Shown one piece after another: positions 1 through 8,475 of a stretch of 64,000 nt of DNA (position 1 is its first letter; each line of letters opens with the position of its first letter). Source of the DNA: an uncultured Flammeovirgaceae bacterium (GTDB lineage: Bacteria > Bacteroidota > Bacteroidia > Cytophagales > Cyclobacteriaceae); contig CAKZYA010000061.1 of the NCBI GenBank assembly GCA_937883755.1, positions 124,001 to 188,000 of the forward strand, in the 5' to 3' direction. Below the pieces are notes generated by a model. The model was given only the letters and a program-made list of their open reading frames with translations. It did no database searches and was not told where the DNA came from. The position numbers and the translations under genes were made by a program.

Positions 1-484
1 TCCGCCGAATATCCTGCAATTCTTTGCTAGCGTTGTTACGTATGTGCCCCTTTTCATCAATGATTTTCCTGATACTCCCAAGTAAGCTGGGAGGTACTCC
101 TACATGCTCACTAAGGCGGGCTAAGTACGGATAGGGTTGTTCTTCCTCAGAAGTCTTGAAAAAAGATTGGCAACGAATAATGGTATCCAGTGATAGCTGA
201 ATCTGATGAAATTCTTCTTCAGAGAGAAAGATGCCAGGAGTTTTAGCCTTGGCCAATTGCGGACGTACGTCCAGATAATTTCCCGAAGGAAAAGACTGTT
301 CTTCCTGCAAGATTTGCTGAAACTCTTCGGTTTGGTGCAGTAGCTTACTAATGTGATCGTAGTCGTCCGAAAACTGAATCTTATCTACATAATATGTTCC
401 TAAAGAACTACTGCAATGTTCTTTCAGTAACTGACGAATTTGGTCAAAGCCAATTTTTTCTTCTATGGTATTAGGATAAAGCAA
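1..484 (-). CDS. mutS2: Endonuclease MutS2, N-terminal part (cut by window edge)
   Basis: Reading the minus strand from 484 gives an open frame of about 161 residues that runs off the window. It begins LYPNTIEEKIGFDQIR, followed by a leucine/glutamate-rich helical stretch and a segment reading IDEKGHIRNNASKEL. This is the conserved N-terminal lever/clamp region of MutS2, a ribosome-rescue and anti-recombination ATPase. The ATPase and Smr domains would lie beyond the left edge. The start is inferred: an in-frame TGA lies at 488-490, and the first usable start after it is TTG at 482-484, which places the conserved LYP motif at residue 2, as expected for the family. No ATG fits. lgt ends 82 bp upstream on the same strand. 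Identity is fairly secure; the TTG start is an inference. Confidence 0.82.
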   Translation of the reverse strand, partial: MLYPNTIEEKIGFDQIRQLLKEHCSSSLGTYYVDKIQFSDDYDHISKLLHQTEEFQQILQEEQSFPSGNYLDVRPQLAKAKTPGIFLSEEEFHQIQLSLDTIIRCQSFFKTSEEEQPYPYLARLSEHVGVPPSLLGSIRKIIDEKGHIRNNASKELQDIRR

Positions 485-566
485 AAATCAAATACAGTTT
501 TGAGTACCATTGAAGAACGTCCGAAAAGGGCAAAAGTTCCGAGGGATTGACCGAGAAAAGGAAAGA

Positions 567-1391
567 TCAAGAAATTGCTACTGAAGAAGTGCGGCGGGAG
601 TAGTAGATAATGGTTCCAATGACGATAAAAGGTAGACTGAGTAACTGCCCCATATTCAGTATGAAGTTACTCTCAAAGGCTACTTGATTGATTTTGAAAA
701 ACTCTATTACAAAACGAGCGGAAAATAAACTGATAAGCAAACCACTGAAAATCAGTCCTGACAAAAGTTTGTTGGTACGAGATTTCCAAATGAATAATCC
801 AACGAAAATAAGTAAGTAGCTCATCGCTTCGTAGAGCTGCGCCGGATGCCGGGGTAGTTGATCAACGAGTGGAAACACAAACCCCCAGGGCACGGTGGTA
901 GTATGCCCAATCATCTCAGAGTTGAAAAAATTTCCTAACCGGATGAATGCTCCGACCAACGGAGCTACCAACGCGAGTTGATCCAATATAAACCAAACGG
1001 ATACTTTAGGGTACTTACGGGAAAACAGCCATAGGCTAATCAGAATACCGATAGCCCCGCCGTGACTAGCTAAACCAGCGTAACCCGTAAAATGCAGTTC
1101 GGGAGTAAAACTAAATGGTAGAAGAATCTCGAGCGGACGTTCTAAAAAAGCTTGGGGTTCGTAAAACAAAAAATGACCTAAGCGCATTCCCACAATCATA
1201 CCTACCAACACGTGCATTACCAACGACTCGAACGATTCGTTCGGTAGTTTTGCCTGCCTGAATTGCTTTCGGACAATGTAATAACTGAGTAGAATTCCTG
1301 TAGTGAATAGTAGACTGTACCAACGCAGGGTAAAAAAGCCCAGATCAACAATTTCGGGTGAAACCGTCCATCGTATAAAAGCGAAAGGCAT
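567..1391 (-). CDS. lgt: Prolipoprotein diacylglyceryl transferase Lgt
   Basis: Integral inner-membrane enzyme that transfers diacylglycerol from phosphatidylglycerol to the lipobox cysteine of prolipoproteins. The protein begins MPFAFIRWTVSPEI, then LRWYSLLF, with about seven hydrophobic segments. The signature region GAFIRLGNFFNSEMIG is present, as is the later HPAQLYEA motif; both are typical of Lgt. The frame is open to an ATG at 1442, but I place the start at 1391 because homologues begin just before the W-T-V-S-P-E motif and because the upstream small gene stops at 1396, giving a 4 bp gap. It appears to be the last gene of an operon with the sigma factor. Several lipoproteins in this window would be substrates. 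Confidence 0.95.
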   Translation of the reverse strand: MPFAFIRWTVSPEIVDLGFFTLRWYSLLFTTGILLSYYIVRKQFRQAKLPNESFESLVMHVLVGMIVGMRLGHFLFYEPQAFLERPLEILLPFSFTPELHFTGYAGLASHGGAIGILISLWLFSRKYPKVSVWFILDQLALVAPLVGAFIRLGNFFNSEMIGHTTTVPWGFVFPLVDQLPRHPAQLYEAMSYLLIFVGLFIWKSRTNKLLSGLIFSGLLISLFSARFVIEFFKINQVAFESNFILNMGQLLSLPFIVIGTIIYYSRRTSSVAIS

Positions 1392-1395
1392 AAGG

Positions 1396-1596
1396 TCAGC
1401 AGCCACCGCAGAGAAAAATGATGGATGCGTACATAGCGGCATTTCTCAATAAAGAAGAATAGCTCGTAAACCATTGACTAAAAGTTGACTGCTTCGACGG
1501 AAGCAAAGCATCCAGTTCTTCTAAGCTTCTTTGCTCGCGAGTGCTAGTAACTGAGGCATAGTGCTGCCAATCCGATTTTAATTCATCTAAGTTCAT
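1396..1596 (-). CDS. Short putative anti-sigma-type partner of the ECF sigma factor
   Basis: A 66-residue protein starting MNLDELKSDWQHYAS. This opening resembles the small proteins commonly encoded directly after ECF sigma genes in Bacteroidota, which have a short helical N-terminus and then membrane segments. Here the protein stops soon after one weak hydrophobic stretch (AAMYASIIFLCGG), so it looks truncated relative to the partners I know, which often run to around 100-200 residues. Its ATG overlaps the sigma stop codon in an ATGA arrangement (1593-1596), indicating translational coupling, and its stop lies 4 bp before lgt. Function as an anti-sigma factor is inferred from context and the N-terminal pattern only. 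Confidence 0.55.
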   Translation of the reverse strand: MNLDELKSDWQHYASVTSTREQRSLEELDALLPSKQSTFSQWFTSYSSLLRNAAMYASIIFLCGGC

Positions 1597-2060
1597 ATCA
1601 TCTCCGATTGAAAAAGTGAACGTAATTTTTGCCGAATCCGATTGAGGCGAGTACTTACGTTGGTAACGGTCATTAAATTTATATCAGCGATTTCCTGGTA
1701 CGGGTATCCTTCCAAATAGAGAATGAGCAAAGCCCGGTCTTCGGGACTCAGTGCGCTAAGCGCTATCCGAATGGTTTCAGTATCTTTTGAGTCATTCCCA
1801 CTTGGTTGTTCCGGGAGGGTAGCAAACGTAAATTGGTGTTGTCGCAACAAATTGAAGATTGTCTGAAGAGCCACCCGGTACATCCAGGTGCTGATGGACG
1901 AGTCGCCACGAAACGATGGGTAGGATTTCCAAAGTTGCAGTACAATTTCCTGAAACGCATCTTCCCGATCTTCCGTATTGGCGAAGTAACTACGGCACAG
2001 ACTATGAATTAGCCCCTGATGCTGATGTAGTTGGTCAAGAAATTTCTTCCGATTTGCCAT
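1593..2060 (-). CDS. RNA polymerase ECF-type sigma factor
   Basis: A 155-residue sigma-70 family protein. Region 2 is visible as HSLCRSYFANTEDREDAF followed by QEIVLQLWKSYPSFRG and STWMYRVALQTIFN. Region 4 is visible as ALSALSPEDRALLILYLEG followed by PYQEIADINLMTVTNV and a basic RLNRIRQKLR helix. This is the compact two-domain layout of extracytoplasmic-function sigma factors. I prefer the ATG at 2060 (MANRKKFL) over an upstream in-frame TTG at 2078. The gene is translationally coupled to the small downstream protein, which probably regulates it. The stimulus cannot be read from the sequence. Confidence 0.9.
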   Translation of the reverse strand: MANRKKFLDQLHQHQGLIHSLCRSYFANTEDREDAFQEIVLQLWKSYPSFRGDSSISTWMYRVALQTIFNLLRQHQFTFATLPEQPSGNDSKDTETIRIALSALSPEDRALLILYLEGYPYQEIADINLMTVTNVSTRLNRIRQKLRSLFQSEMI

Positions 2061-2140
2061 TCGTAAAGTAACAATCAACTGTGATTTAGTGAGTTAGTAG
2101 CAATTTCTAGCATTTTGTCACAGGTAGATGAAAATTTATA

Positions 2141-2173
2141 TAAAAAAAGCGATGAAGGCCTAACTCCATCGCT
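2141..2173 (-). terminator. Rho-independent terminator of the YceI gene
   Basis: Arms AGCGATG (2148-2154) and CATCGCT (2167-2173) form a 7 bp stem. On the minus strand the hairpin is followed by a run of seven T. It lies 34 bp past the stop of the YceI gene, in the right orientation to end that transcript. Confidence 0.7.
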
Positions 2174-2206
2174 CTTGCCGAATTGATACGAACGTTGCGA
2201 GAACTA

Positions 2207-2833
2207 TTATTTCATAGCCTTCTTAGCCATTGAGCTGTCGGCAACCAATGATATTTCCAAGTGAAAGTCATCGTAAATTACTTTGTCGCCCAGATTATCG
2301 AAGAAACTGTCCGAACCATAGCGCACATCGTACTCAGAGCGATCTACCGTAATAGAAGCGCTGGCAGTTACTTGGCTTCCTTCGGTAGTAACCGTAGCCG
2401 GAAACTGAATCTGGTTGGTTTTATCCTTGATAGTCAGTTCACCTGTAACTTGATACGTATTGTCATTCTGAGGCTCAACATTGGTAATGGTAAGCACAGC
2501 ATTAGGATAGGTAGCCACTCCGAAAAAGTCATCCGACTTCAGGTGGCCTTCCAGTTTTCCTTTCTGCTCACCTTCCAGATCCGTGTTATTAATCGTGCTC
2601 ATGTCAATGGTGAAATTACCACCAGTTAGTTTTCCGTCTTCCAAGGCTAAACTGCCTTGCTGAAGCTGGATAGTGCCTACATGGTTTCCAGTTACTTTTT
2701 CCCTTTTCCAGGTAACCTGACTTTGCTGAACATCAACAGTATAGGTTACTGCTTCTTTTTCGGGCAGAGTAAATGCTGAGGTTACTATTGCCAAAACAGT
2801 TAGTACGAGTGCGTTTAGAGAAAATACTTTCAT
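2207..2833 (-). CDS. YceI-family periplasmic protein
   Basis: A 208-residue secreted protein. Residues 1-22 form a signal peptide (MKVFSLNALVLTVLAIVTSAF). The mature part matches the YceI fold: an early YTVDVQQSQVTWKREKVTG strand pair, then SLALEDGKLTGGNFTIDMST, HLKSDDFFGVATYPNAVL and ASASITVDRSEYDVRYGS, ending in a C-terminal strand. YceI proteins are lipocalin-like barrels that bind isoprenoid-type lipids such as polyprenols or quinone-like molecules. The precise ligand and role here are unknown. The gene has its own hairpin terminator and sits upstream of the sigma-factor operon on the same strand. Confidence 0.9.
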   Translation of the reverse strand: MKVFSLNALVLTVLAIVTSAFTLPEKEAVTYTVDVQQSQVTWKREKVTGNHVGTIQLQQGSLALEDGKLTGGNFTIDMSTINNTDLEGEQKGKLEGHLKSDDFFGVATYPNAVLTITNVEPQNDNTYQVTGELTIKDKTNQIQFPATVTTEGSQVTASASITVDRSEYDVRYGSDSFFDNLGDKVIYDDFHLEISLVADSSMAKKAMK

Positions 2834-3022
2834 TTTTAGTAAAGATTAAGATAGATAAATATAGCAATTAAATTTTAATATTTGTATATACATTAATTGT
2901 CTATACTTTGTTTCAAAATTTTTACGTTTTTTAAATTTCATAAACATGTGATACTTCTGTGACAAATAAGCGGCTCATAGTCACGTACTTACGATTGAAA
3001 GAAAATTTAATTGATAAGCACC

Positions 3023-3715
3023 ATGACTGATTTACCAGAAGAATTACAAGCCCTAGCCGAGGAGATAGACCAACAAACTGCCCCTAGACTTCGCCAAGTG
3101 CTACGGCAATTTGTAGAAAGTCTCCAACGGCAGCGCGCCTCCCAACGTAGTCTAAAGGTTGGAGACGTAGCCAGCGATTTTGCCCTTAAAGATCAAAACC
3201 AACGAGTTGTTCACCTATATGATCAGTTAAAGAAAGGGCCAGTAGTACTAACTTTCTTCCGAGGCGGCTGGTGTCCGTTTTGTAACCTTACCTTACAAGC
3301 TTGGCGCTATGCTCTACCCGAAATAGAGTTTCAGGGTGCTCAGCTTCTAGCGATTACTCCAGAATCTGGAGAGCATGCCCGGCGCACGGTGCAGAAAAAC
3401 AAATTAGATTTTTCGGTTCTACAAGATCACGGTAGCGAGGTAGCCCGGTCGTTTAAAGTCTCGATAGCTTTGTCGGAATATCTATCTGCGTTTTATCGTA
3501 GTCTGGGTTTGAATTTACTAACCCGTCACCAAGATAAAATAGCCCGATTACCGATGCCCGCTACCTACGTGATTGATACTAATGGAATTATCCGTTATGC
3601 CTTTGTAGCCGAAGATTATACCCAGCGGGCTGATATTTCTGAAGTACTTGAGGTACTAAAGCAATGGACCAATGAAACGAAGCCAATGTATACGCCCGCC
3701 TACGCGGTAGCCTAA
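3023..3715 (+). CDS. Peroxiredoxin-like (AhpC/TSA, redoxin-type) protein
   Basis: A 230-residue cytosolic thioredoxin-fold protein. A helical N-terminus of about 45 residues is followed by VGDVASDFALKDQNQRVVHL and then FFRGGWCPFCNLTL. The two cysteines of that CxxC motif are at residues 84 and 87 counted from the chosen ATG. The FRGGWCPFC motif is typical of the peroxiredoxin-like family that reduces peroxides or disulfides. A cis-proline region, RLPMPATYVIDTNGIIRY, follows. The open frame extends to a TTG at 3011, but the ATG at 3023 gives the natural MTDLPEEL start. It is transcribed towards the two-component pair, but the 98 bp gap leaves co-transcription uncertain. Confidence 0.88.
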   Translation: MTDLPEELQALAEEIDQQTAPRLRQVLRQFVESLQRQRASQRSLKVGDVASDFALKDQNQRVVHLYDQLKKGPVVLTFFRGGWCPFCNLTLQAWRYALPEIEFQGAQLLAITPESGEHARRTVQKNKLDFSVLQDHGSEVARSFKVSIALSEYLSAFYRSLGLNLLTRHQDKIARLPMPATYVIDTNGIIRYAFVAEDYTQRADISEVLEVLKQWTNETKPMYTPAYAVA

Positions 3716-3813
3716 CTTGCCTTTGTCGCTTATTTTTGAGATTTAACGTAACTTACATGGAATATTTAGGAGATGAAGAGAACGAAATATCAATAGACTC
3801 TTTACTGGCAACT

Positions 3814-4518
3814 ATGCACAAGCGAGCCCTTATTATTGAAGACGATCAGGACATTGCCAATCTGATTCAGGTAAATCTGCGGGATATTGACTGCGAAGCT
3901 GAGATTGTTGGCAATGGTATTGACGGTCTGTATCAAGCCATTCATCAATCGTACGATATTATCATTCTGGACATTATGTTGCCGAGTATGGATGGCATGG
4001 AGGTATGTCAGCGTATCCGGCAAGAAAGGATTGATACGCCAATCATTATGCTTACCTCTAAAGCTGAGGAAATAGATAAAGTATTGGGTTTGAACCTGGG
4101 GGCAGATGATTATATGACCAAGCCCTTCAGCGTTCGTGAGCTGGTAGCTCGGGTAAAAGCCCGGATTCGTCGCTACAAGTTTGAGCAAGGGCCGGAGGAA
4201 GTTGCTACTGATCGACTTCAGCAGGGAGGACTTACGCTCGATATTCTCAAGCATAAAGTTCTTCTGAATGGCGAAGTAGTAGAACTGACCGCAAAGGAAT
4301 TTGACTTGCTAAAACTGTTTATGCAGGAGGTAGGACGCACCTTTACTCGTGAAGAACTGCTAAGTAAGGTTTGGGGTTACTCCTACGGTGGGTACGAACA
4401 TACGGTAAACTCTCATATCAATCGTCTTCGATTAAAAATAGAACAAGACCCGGCTAACCCCACCTATATTTTGACGGTGTGGGGAGTTGGTTATAAATTC
4501 AATGATGAACTCATCTAG
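3814..4518 (+). CDS. OmpR/PhoB-family response regulator
   Basis: A 234-residue DNA-binding regulator. The receiver domain (about 1-115) has the acidic pair in LIIEDDQD, the phosphorylation site Asp53 in IIILDIMLPSMDG, the conserved Thr in MLTSKAEE and the Lys in MTKPFS. The winged helix (about 140-230) shows LTAKEFDLLKLFM and a recognition region with TVNSHINRLRLKIE, ending in the usual VWGVGYKF. I chose the ATG at 3814 because receivers normally start immediately before this motif; in-frame starts at 3757 (ATG) and 3736 (TTG) would add 19 or 26 residues. The cognate kinase gene overlaps its 3' end by 17 bp, so the two form a coupled pair. The regulon cannot be deduced. Confidence 0.93.
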   Translation: MHKRALIIEDDQDIANLIQVNLRDIDCEAEIVGNGIDGLYQAIHQSYDIIILDIMLPSMDGMEVCQRIRQERIDTPIIMLTSKAEEIDKVLGLNLGADDYMTKPFSVRELVARVKARIRRYKFEQGPEEVATDRLQQGGLTLDILKHKVLLNGEVVELTAKEFDLLKLFMQEVGRTFTREELLSKVWGYSYGGYEHTVNSHINRLRLKIEQDPANPTYILTVWGVGYKFNDELI

Positions 4519-6094
4519 TAAGCAAAATAGTAAAAAAGAAAATCACCGTAGCGACCATCGTAGTGACGACCGCCATGGTGGCAACCGTCGCAGCGGCGAT
4601 CGTATCCGTTGGGGTAGTCTGCGCTTCCGACTTTCGCTGGTGTTTGCGATACTTTTGATGTCGGTAAGTGCAGTGTACTTCTACTTAATGTCTACTTCTT
4701 CGGCAGATTATCTGGCCGAGATGATGCAGAAGCGTAATATAGATTTGGCGGCATCTATTGCTAAAGAACTTAAGATTGACTCGGCTACCAATGAAATCCC
4801 AGGGGAAGAATTAGAAAACCTTTTTCATGCCGCAATGATTATCAACCCCAATATTAAGCTGTATATGGTTGGGCACGACGGGGAGATTTTAACGGCATCG
4901 GCCAACCCTGGCGAAATAAAGATGCAGGAGATTGATGTAGATCAAATAGAGGCATTTATCCACCAGACGGACTCCATGCCTATCTACGGGGATGATCCAC
5001 GATTTCCAGCAGAGCCTAGAGTGTTTTCAGCTACACAGCTATTGAGCCAAGATGGTTCACTACACTGTTATTTGTACATTACCCTCGGTAGTGAACATGA
5101 AACCGATGCAGCCTCCATCCGGCATAGCTATATTCTCATGGTACTGGGCAGAGCTTTATTGGTAGCACTAGTCGTTACCTTAATTATTGGTCTACTGCTA
5201 GTACTCTGGTTGACGAGGGATTTAAAAAAGGTTGCTGAAGCGGTACGACAGATGGAACAGGGCGACTATAGTGTGCGGGTGCAAGCGAGTTCTTCGGATG
5301 AATTAAATGATTTGGCGGTTGCCTTCAACACCATGGCTAGTGAGATACAGACTGCGATGAATCAACTTAAGCAAAATGATGAACTGCGTCGCGAGTTGAT
5401 TGCTAATGTTTCTCATGACTTACGAACTCCACTAGCTTCGGTAGAAGGCTACGTAGAAACGATTCTGCTCAAGAAACATTTACTGAGTGATGCTGAGCAG
5501 CAGGGTTACTTGGAAACAATCTTAAAGAATACCCGACGACTCACTCGTTTAGTAGCCGATTTATTTGCACTATCTAAGCTAGAGGCGCAGCAAACGCAGC
5601 CTCAACCCGAAACGTTTTCTTTGGTAGAACTCGCGCATGATATTTTACTTCAGCTTACGCCTAAGGCGCAAGAAAACAAAGTCACACTTAAAAGTGATTT
5701 TGCTAAAGATATTCCTTTAGCTTACGCCGACGTGAGTTTAATTGCCCGGGTACTACAAAACTTAATGGAGAACGCCATTCAATATACTCCTGAACAAGGA
5801 AAAGTAACCGTTATCGTAGATAAGCCAGAGGGTAAAGAGGTGAAGGTTTGCATTTCTGATACCGGACAAGGCATTGCTGAGGAAGATCTTCGTCATATTT
5901 TTGATCGCTTTTATCGTAGTAGTAACGTCCGTGCCAAATCGCAGAGCGGTCTAGGATTAGGGTTGGCAATCGCCAAAAAAATCGTAGAATTGCACGGAAG
6001 TGAACTGCAAGTAGAAAGCGAAGTAGGAAAAGGCACTACTTTCTGGTTTTTACTTCCAGTTTCTGAAGAAGTAACCGTTCCCAAACTAGTATAA
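4502..6094 (+). CDS. Membrane sensor histidine kinase (HAMP-HisKA-HATPase)
   Basis: A 530-residue sensor kinase. The extreme N-terminus is a short His/Arg/Asp-rich tract (HRSDHRSDDRHGGNRRSGDR). Then come a membrane helix near residues 42-64, an extracytoplasmic sensor domain of about 145 residues, a second helix near 210-237, a HAMP linker (DLKKVAEAVRQMEQGDYSV), and HisKA with the phospho-accepting His at about 305 in NVSHDLRTPLAS. The HATPase domain has the N box NLMENAIQYTP, DTGQGI and GLGLGLAIAKKIVELHG. The start overlaps the regulator gene; ATGs at 4502 and 4505 are adjacent. The ligand is unknown. The basic tract before helix 1 is unusual and would be cytoplasmic. Confidence 0.93.
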   Translation: MMNSSSKQNSKKENHRSDHRSDDRHGGNRRSGDRIRWGSLRFRLSLVFAILLMSVSAVYFYLMSTSSADYLAEMMQKRNIDLAASIAKELKIDSATNEIPGEELENLFHAAMIINPNIKLYMVGHDGEILTASANPGEIKMQEIDVDQIEAFIHQTDSMPIYGDDPRFPAEPRVFSATQLLSQDGSLHCYLYITLGSEHETDAASIRHSYILMVLGRALLVALVVTLIIGLLLVLWLTRDLKKVAEAVRQMEQGDYSVRVQASSSDELNDLAVAFNTMASEIQTAMNQLKQNDELRRELIANVSHDLRTPLASVEGYVETILLKKHLLSDAEQQGYLETILKNTRRLTRLVADLFALSKLEAQQTQPQPETFSLVELAHDILLQLTPKAQENKVTLKSDFAKDIPLAYADVSLIARVLQNLMENAIQYTPEQGKVTVIVDKPEGKEVKVCISDTGQGIAEEDLRHIFDRFYRSSNVRAKSQSGLGLGLAIAKKIVELHGSELQVESEVGKGTTFWFLLPVSEEVTVPKLV

Positions 6095-6236
6095 TAATGA
6101 GTAATGATTGATGACTAATAAATAATGGCAATCGGTCTCCTGACTCCGGTTTTCCAACTACAAACAAATTTATCAATCATTCTAATGTCGTAGTTCTGAC
6201 AATTCCCTATCCCAAGAGATTCGCCCTCAACTTTTT

Positions 6237-6926
6237 ATGCAGAAGACCAGTAAAGTTATTATTCCGGCTTTTAACGAACAGAATTCGGTGGGGAAAGTGA
6301 TCCGGGATATTCCGAAGGAATGGGTAAGCGAAATTGTAGTAGTTAATAATAACTCCAACGACAATACGGTACGAGTTGCTAAGGAAGCAGGAGCTACCGT
6401 TTTAGAAGAGCCCGAGCAGGGTTACGGCAATGCCTGTTTGAAAGGAATAGCGTATATTAGCCAGCAAATTGAGAAACCCCACATTGTGGTGTTTATGGAC
6501 GCCGACTACTCTGATTATCCCGAAGAATTACCTCAATTGGTTCAGCCAATTATGGATGAAAGAGTGGATATGGTTATTGGTTCTCGGGCACTGGGTCAAC
6601 GAGAGCGGGGTTCAATGACCCCTCAGCAGGTATTTGGCAATTGGTTGGCTACTCGTCTGCTTCGTTGGCTCTACGGCGCATATTTTACCGATTTGGGACC
6701 GTTTCGGGCGATCCGCTACGATTCGCTAATGGCACTGGAGATGAAAGATCGCACCTACGGTTGGACAGTAGAAATGCAAGTAAAGGCTGCTCAACAAAAA
6801 CTAAGGTGGATAGAGGTGCCCGTTCGTTATCGGCAACGGATTGGAGTATCGAAAGTATCAGGAACCGTTAAAGGAACGATTATGGCGGGATATAAGATTA
6901 TTGGGACGATTTTAAAATATTTATAG
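6237..6926 (+). CDS. Family 2 glycosyltransferase, polyprenyl-phosphate mannosyl/glucosyltransferase-like
   Basis: A 229-residue GT2 enzyme of the DPM/DPG-synthase-like group. It shows the nucleotide-binding start VIIPAFNEQNSVGKVI, the VVNNNSNDNT loop, the metal-binding FMDADYSDYPEE, GSRALGQRERGSMTP, and the acceptor loop DLGPFRAIRYDSL with TYGWTVEMQVKA. There is no clear membrane helix apart from a hydrophobic C-terminus. It probably moves a hexose from a nucleotide sugar to a polyprenyl phosphate. Two further glycosyltransferase genes follow on the same strand, the last of GT-C type, which is the kind of enzyme that uses such lipid-linked sugars. Sugar specificity is not readable. Confidence 0.85.
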   Translation: MQKTSKVIIPAFNEQNSVGKVIRDIPKEWVSEIVVVNNNSNDNTVRVAKEAGATVLEEPEQGYGNACLKGIAYISQQIEKPHIVVFMDADYSDYPEELPQLVQPIMDERVDMVIGSRALGQRERGSMTPQQVFGNWLATRLLRWLYGAYFTDLGPFRAIRYDSLMALEMKDRTYGWTVEMQVKAAQQKLRWIEVPVRYRQRIGVSKVSGTVKGTIMAGYKIIGTILKYL

Positions 6927-6929
6927 CAA

Positions 6930-7003
6930 TCAGTCTACGGTCGACAGTCTACAGACTAATATGTTTACTGTGGACTATCGACTATGGACTGTGGACTAAT
7001 TCA
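6930..7003. repeat. Short-word intergenic repeat (GTCTAC / GTGGAC words)
   Basis: The spacer between two glycosyltransferase genes is made almost entirely of variants of one word: GTCTACGGTCGACAGTCTAC, then GTGGACTATCGACTATGGAC and TGTGGAC. The two halves are roughly complementary, so the transcript could fold. It resembles other word-built spacers in this window in style, though not in word. No promoter or gene was seen in it. Confidence 0.5.
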
Positions 7004-7005
7004 CT

Positions 7006-8475
7006 GTGGAGATCATCATCGTTATAGCGTATATTCTTTCGCTGCTTTTCATTTTTATGTTTAGCGTAGCGCAGCTCCATCTTACTTGGCATTATCTACG
7101 AAGCTTGCGAGAGAAATCTCGACCGCCTAAAACCATCGTAGATTGGCCTAAGGTCACGGTTCAGCTACCAATTTATAACGAACGTTATGTGGTTGAACGT
7201 TTGATTGATGCTATTTGTGCTTTTGATTATCCAGCCGATCGATTAGAAATTCAGGTTTTGGATGATTCTACTGACGAAACAGTAGACATTATTGCCAAAA
7301 AGGTAGCTGATTACCACAGTCAGGGAATAAATATTCAGCAGGTGCGCCGAGCTGACCGAAGTGGATTCAAAGCTGGAGCACTCGCCTATGGATTAGAGAT
7401 AGCTGAAGGCGAATATATCGCCATCTTCGATGCTGACTTTTTGCCTGCTCCTGATTTCCTGAAACGAACGCTACCTCACTTTACTCACGAGCAAGTGGGA
7501 GTGGTGCAAACCCGCTGGGGGCATATTAATCAAGACTATTCATTACTTACCCGCTTACAAGCCTTTGGATTGGATGGCCACTTTACCATTGAGCAGGGAG
7601 GACGCAAGCACGCGGGAAGCTTTATTAATTTTAACGGAACTGGTGGCGTCTGGCGAAAGGCTTGTATTGAGGATGCTGGAGGTTGGTCGGATGATACACT
7701 GACTGAGGATCTGGATTTGAGTTATCGGGCTCAAGCCAAAGGCTGGGAGTTCGTCTACCGCGAAGATGTAGAAGCACCCGCTGAGTTACCCATTCTGATG
7801 CCCGCCATTAAATCCCAGCAATTCCGTTGGAACAAAGGCGCCGCCGAATGTGCCCGCAAACACGCCAGCCGATTAGCCTACAAACGCGTCGCTCGTCCGT
7901 TCCGGTGGGTAAATCGTTTACACGCATTTTTTCATCTATTTAATTCTTCGGTATTTCTATCGTTGTTGCTAGCCGCCTTATTGAGTGTTCCTATGCTTTT
8001 TATCAAAGATGCTCATCCTCAGTACCAGTGGATTTTCAATTTGGGTGGTATCTTTATTATTGGCTTCTTCTCAATCGGTCTTTTCTACTGGATTTCTACC
8101 CGACAGCTACACGCTAAGCAGCCTTGGCGGTACTATCTGGTGCATTATCCTCTATTTCTCATTATTACGATGGGGTTATCATTGCACAATGCTGTTGCGG
8201 TAGCCGAAGGGTTGTTAGGTTTTAAGTCACCCTTCTTGCGAACGCCCAAATTTAATGTGACCAACGCCAAAGAAAAATGGAGTAGCAATGTATATATCAA
8301 AGGTAAACTTAGCCCAATGGTGCTACTGGAAGCTGCTTTAGCAGTCTACTTTGCCTACGGTATCTATACCGGAATCCGGTTTGGCGACTTTGGATTGCTT
8401 CTCTTCCACGGAATGCTAGCGACTGGGTTTGCCGCCGTAGCTTACTATTCTTTCCGTCAAGTGAAACATGCTTAA
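7006..8475 (+). CDS. Membrane family 2 glycosyltransferase (processive/ceramide-glucosyltransferase-like)
   Basis: A 489-residue membrane GT2. An N-terminal helix (about 1-30) is followed by the catalytic domain: VTVQLPIYNERYVVERLIDA, VLDDSTDE, the metal-binding IFDADFLPAPDF, the acceptor motif TEDLDLSYRAQAKGW and the QxxRW motif in SQQFRWNKGAAE. Four or five C-terminal membrane helices follow. This layout resembles cellulose-synthase-like and CgtB-like enzymes that build beta-linked glycans or glycolipids at the inner membrane. The best start is a GTG at 7006; the first internal ATG (7057) would remove most of the first membrane helix. The downstream gene overlaps by 8 bp, so the two are translationally linked. 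The product is unknown. Confidence 0.88.
   Translation: MEIIIVIAYILSLLFIFMFSVAQLHLTWHYLRSLREKSRPPKTIVDWPKVTVQLPIYNERYVVERLIDAICAFDYPADRLEIQVLDDSTDETVDIIAKKVADYHSQGINIQQVRRADRSGFKAGALAYGLEIAEGEYIAIFDADFLPAPDFLKRTLPHFTHEQVGVVQTRWGHINQDYSLLTRLQAFGLDGHFTIEQGGRKHAGSFINFNGTGGVWRKACIEDAGGWSDDTLTEDLDLSYRAQAKGWEFVYREDVEAPAELPILMPAIKSQQFRWNKGAAECARKHASRLAYKRVARPFRWVNRLHAFFHLFNSSVFLSLLLAALLSVPMLFIKDAHPQYQWIFNLGGIFIIGFFSIGLFYWISTRQLHAKQPWRYYLVHYPLFLIITMGLSLHNAVAVAEGLLGFKSPFLRTPKFNVTNAKEKWSSNVYIKGKLSPMVLLEAALAVYFAYGIYTGIRFGDFGLLLFHGMLATGFAAVAYYSFRQVKHA

Noticed and set aside
2879-2911. A Bacteroidota-type promoter (TTG then TATACTTTG) on the plus strand at 2881-2910
   Set aside because: The spacing does not match TAnnTTTG exactly and it is more than 100 bp from the next plus-strand start.
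3802-4254. A 150-residue minus-strand frame inside the response regulator gene
   Set aside because: It is a shadow of a clearly conserved plus-strand gene; its translation has no recognisable motif.
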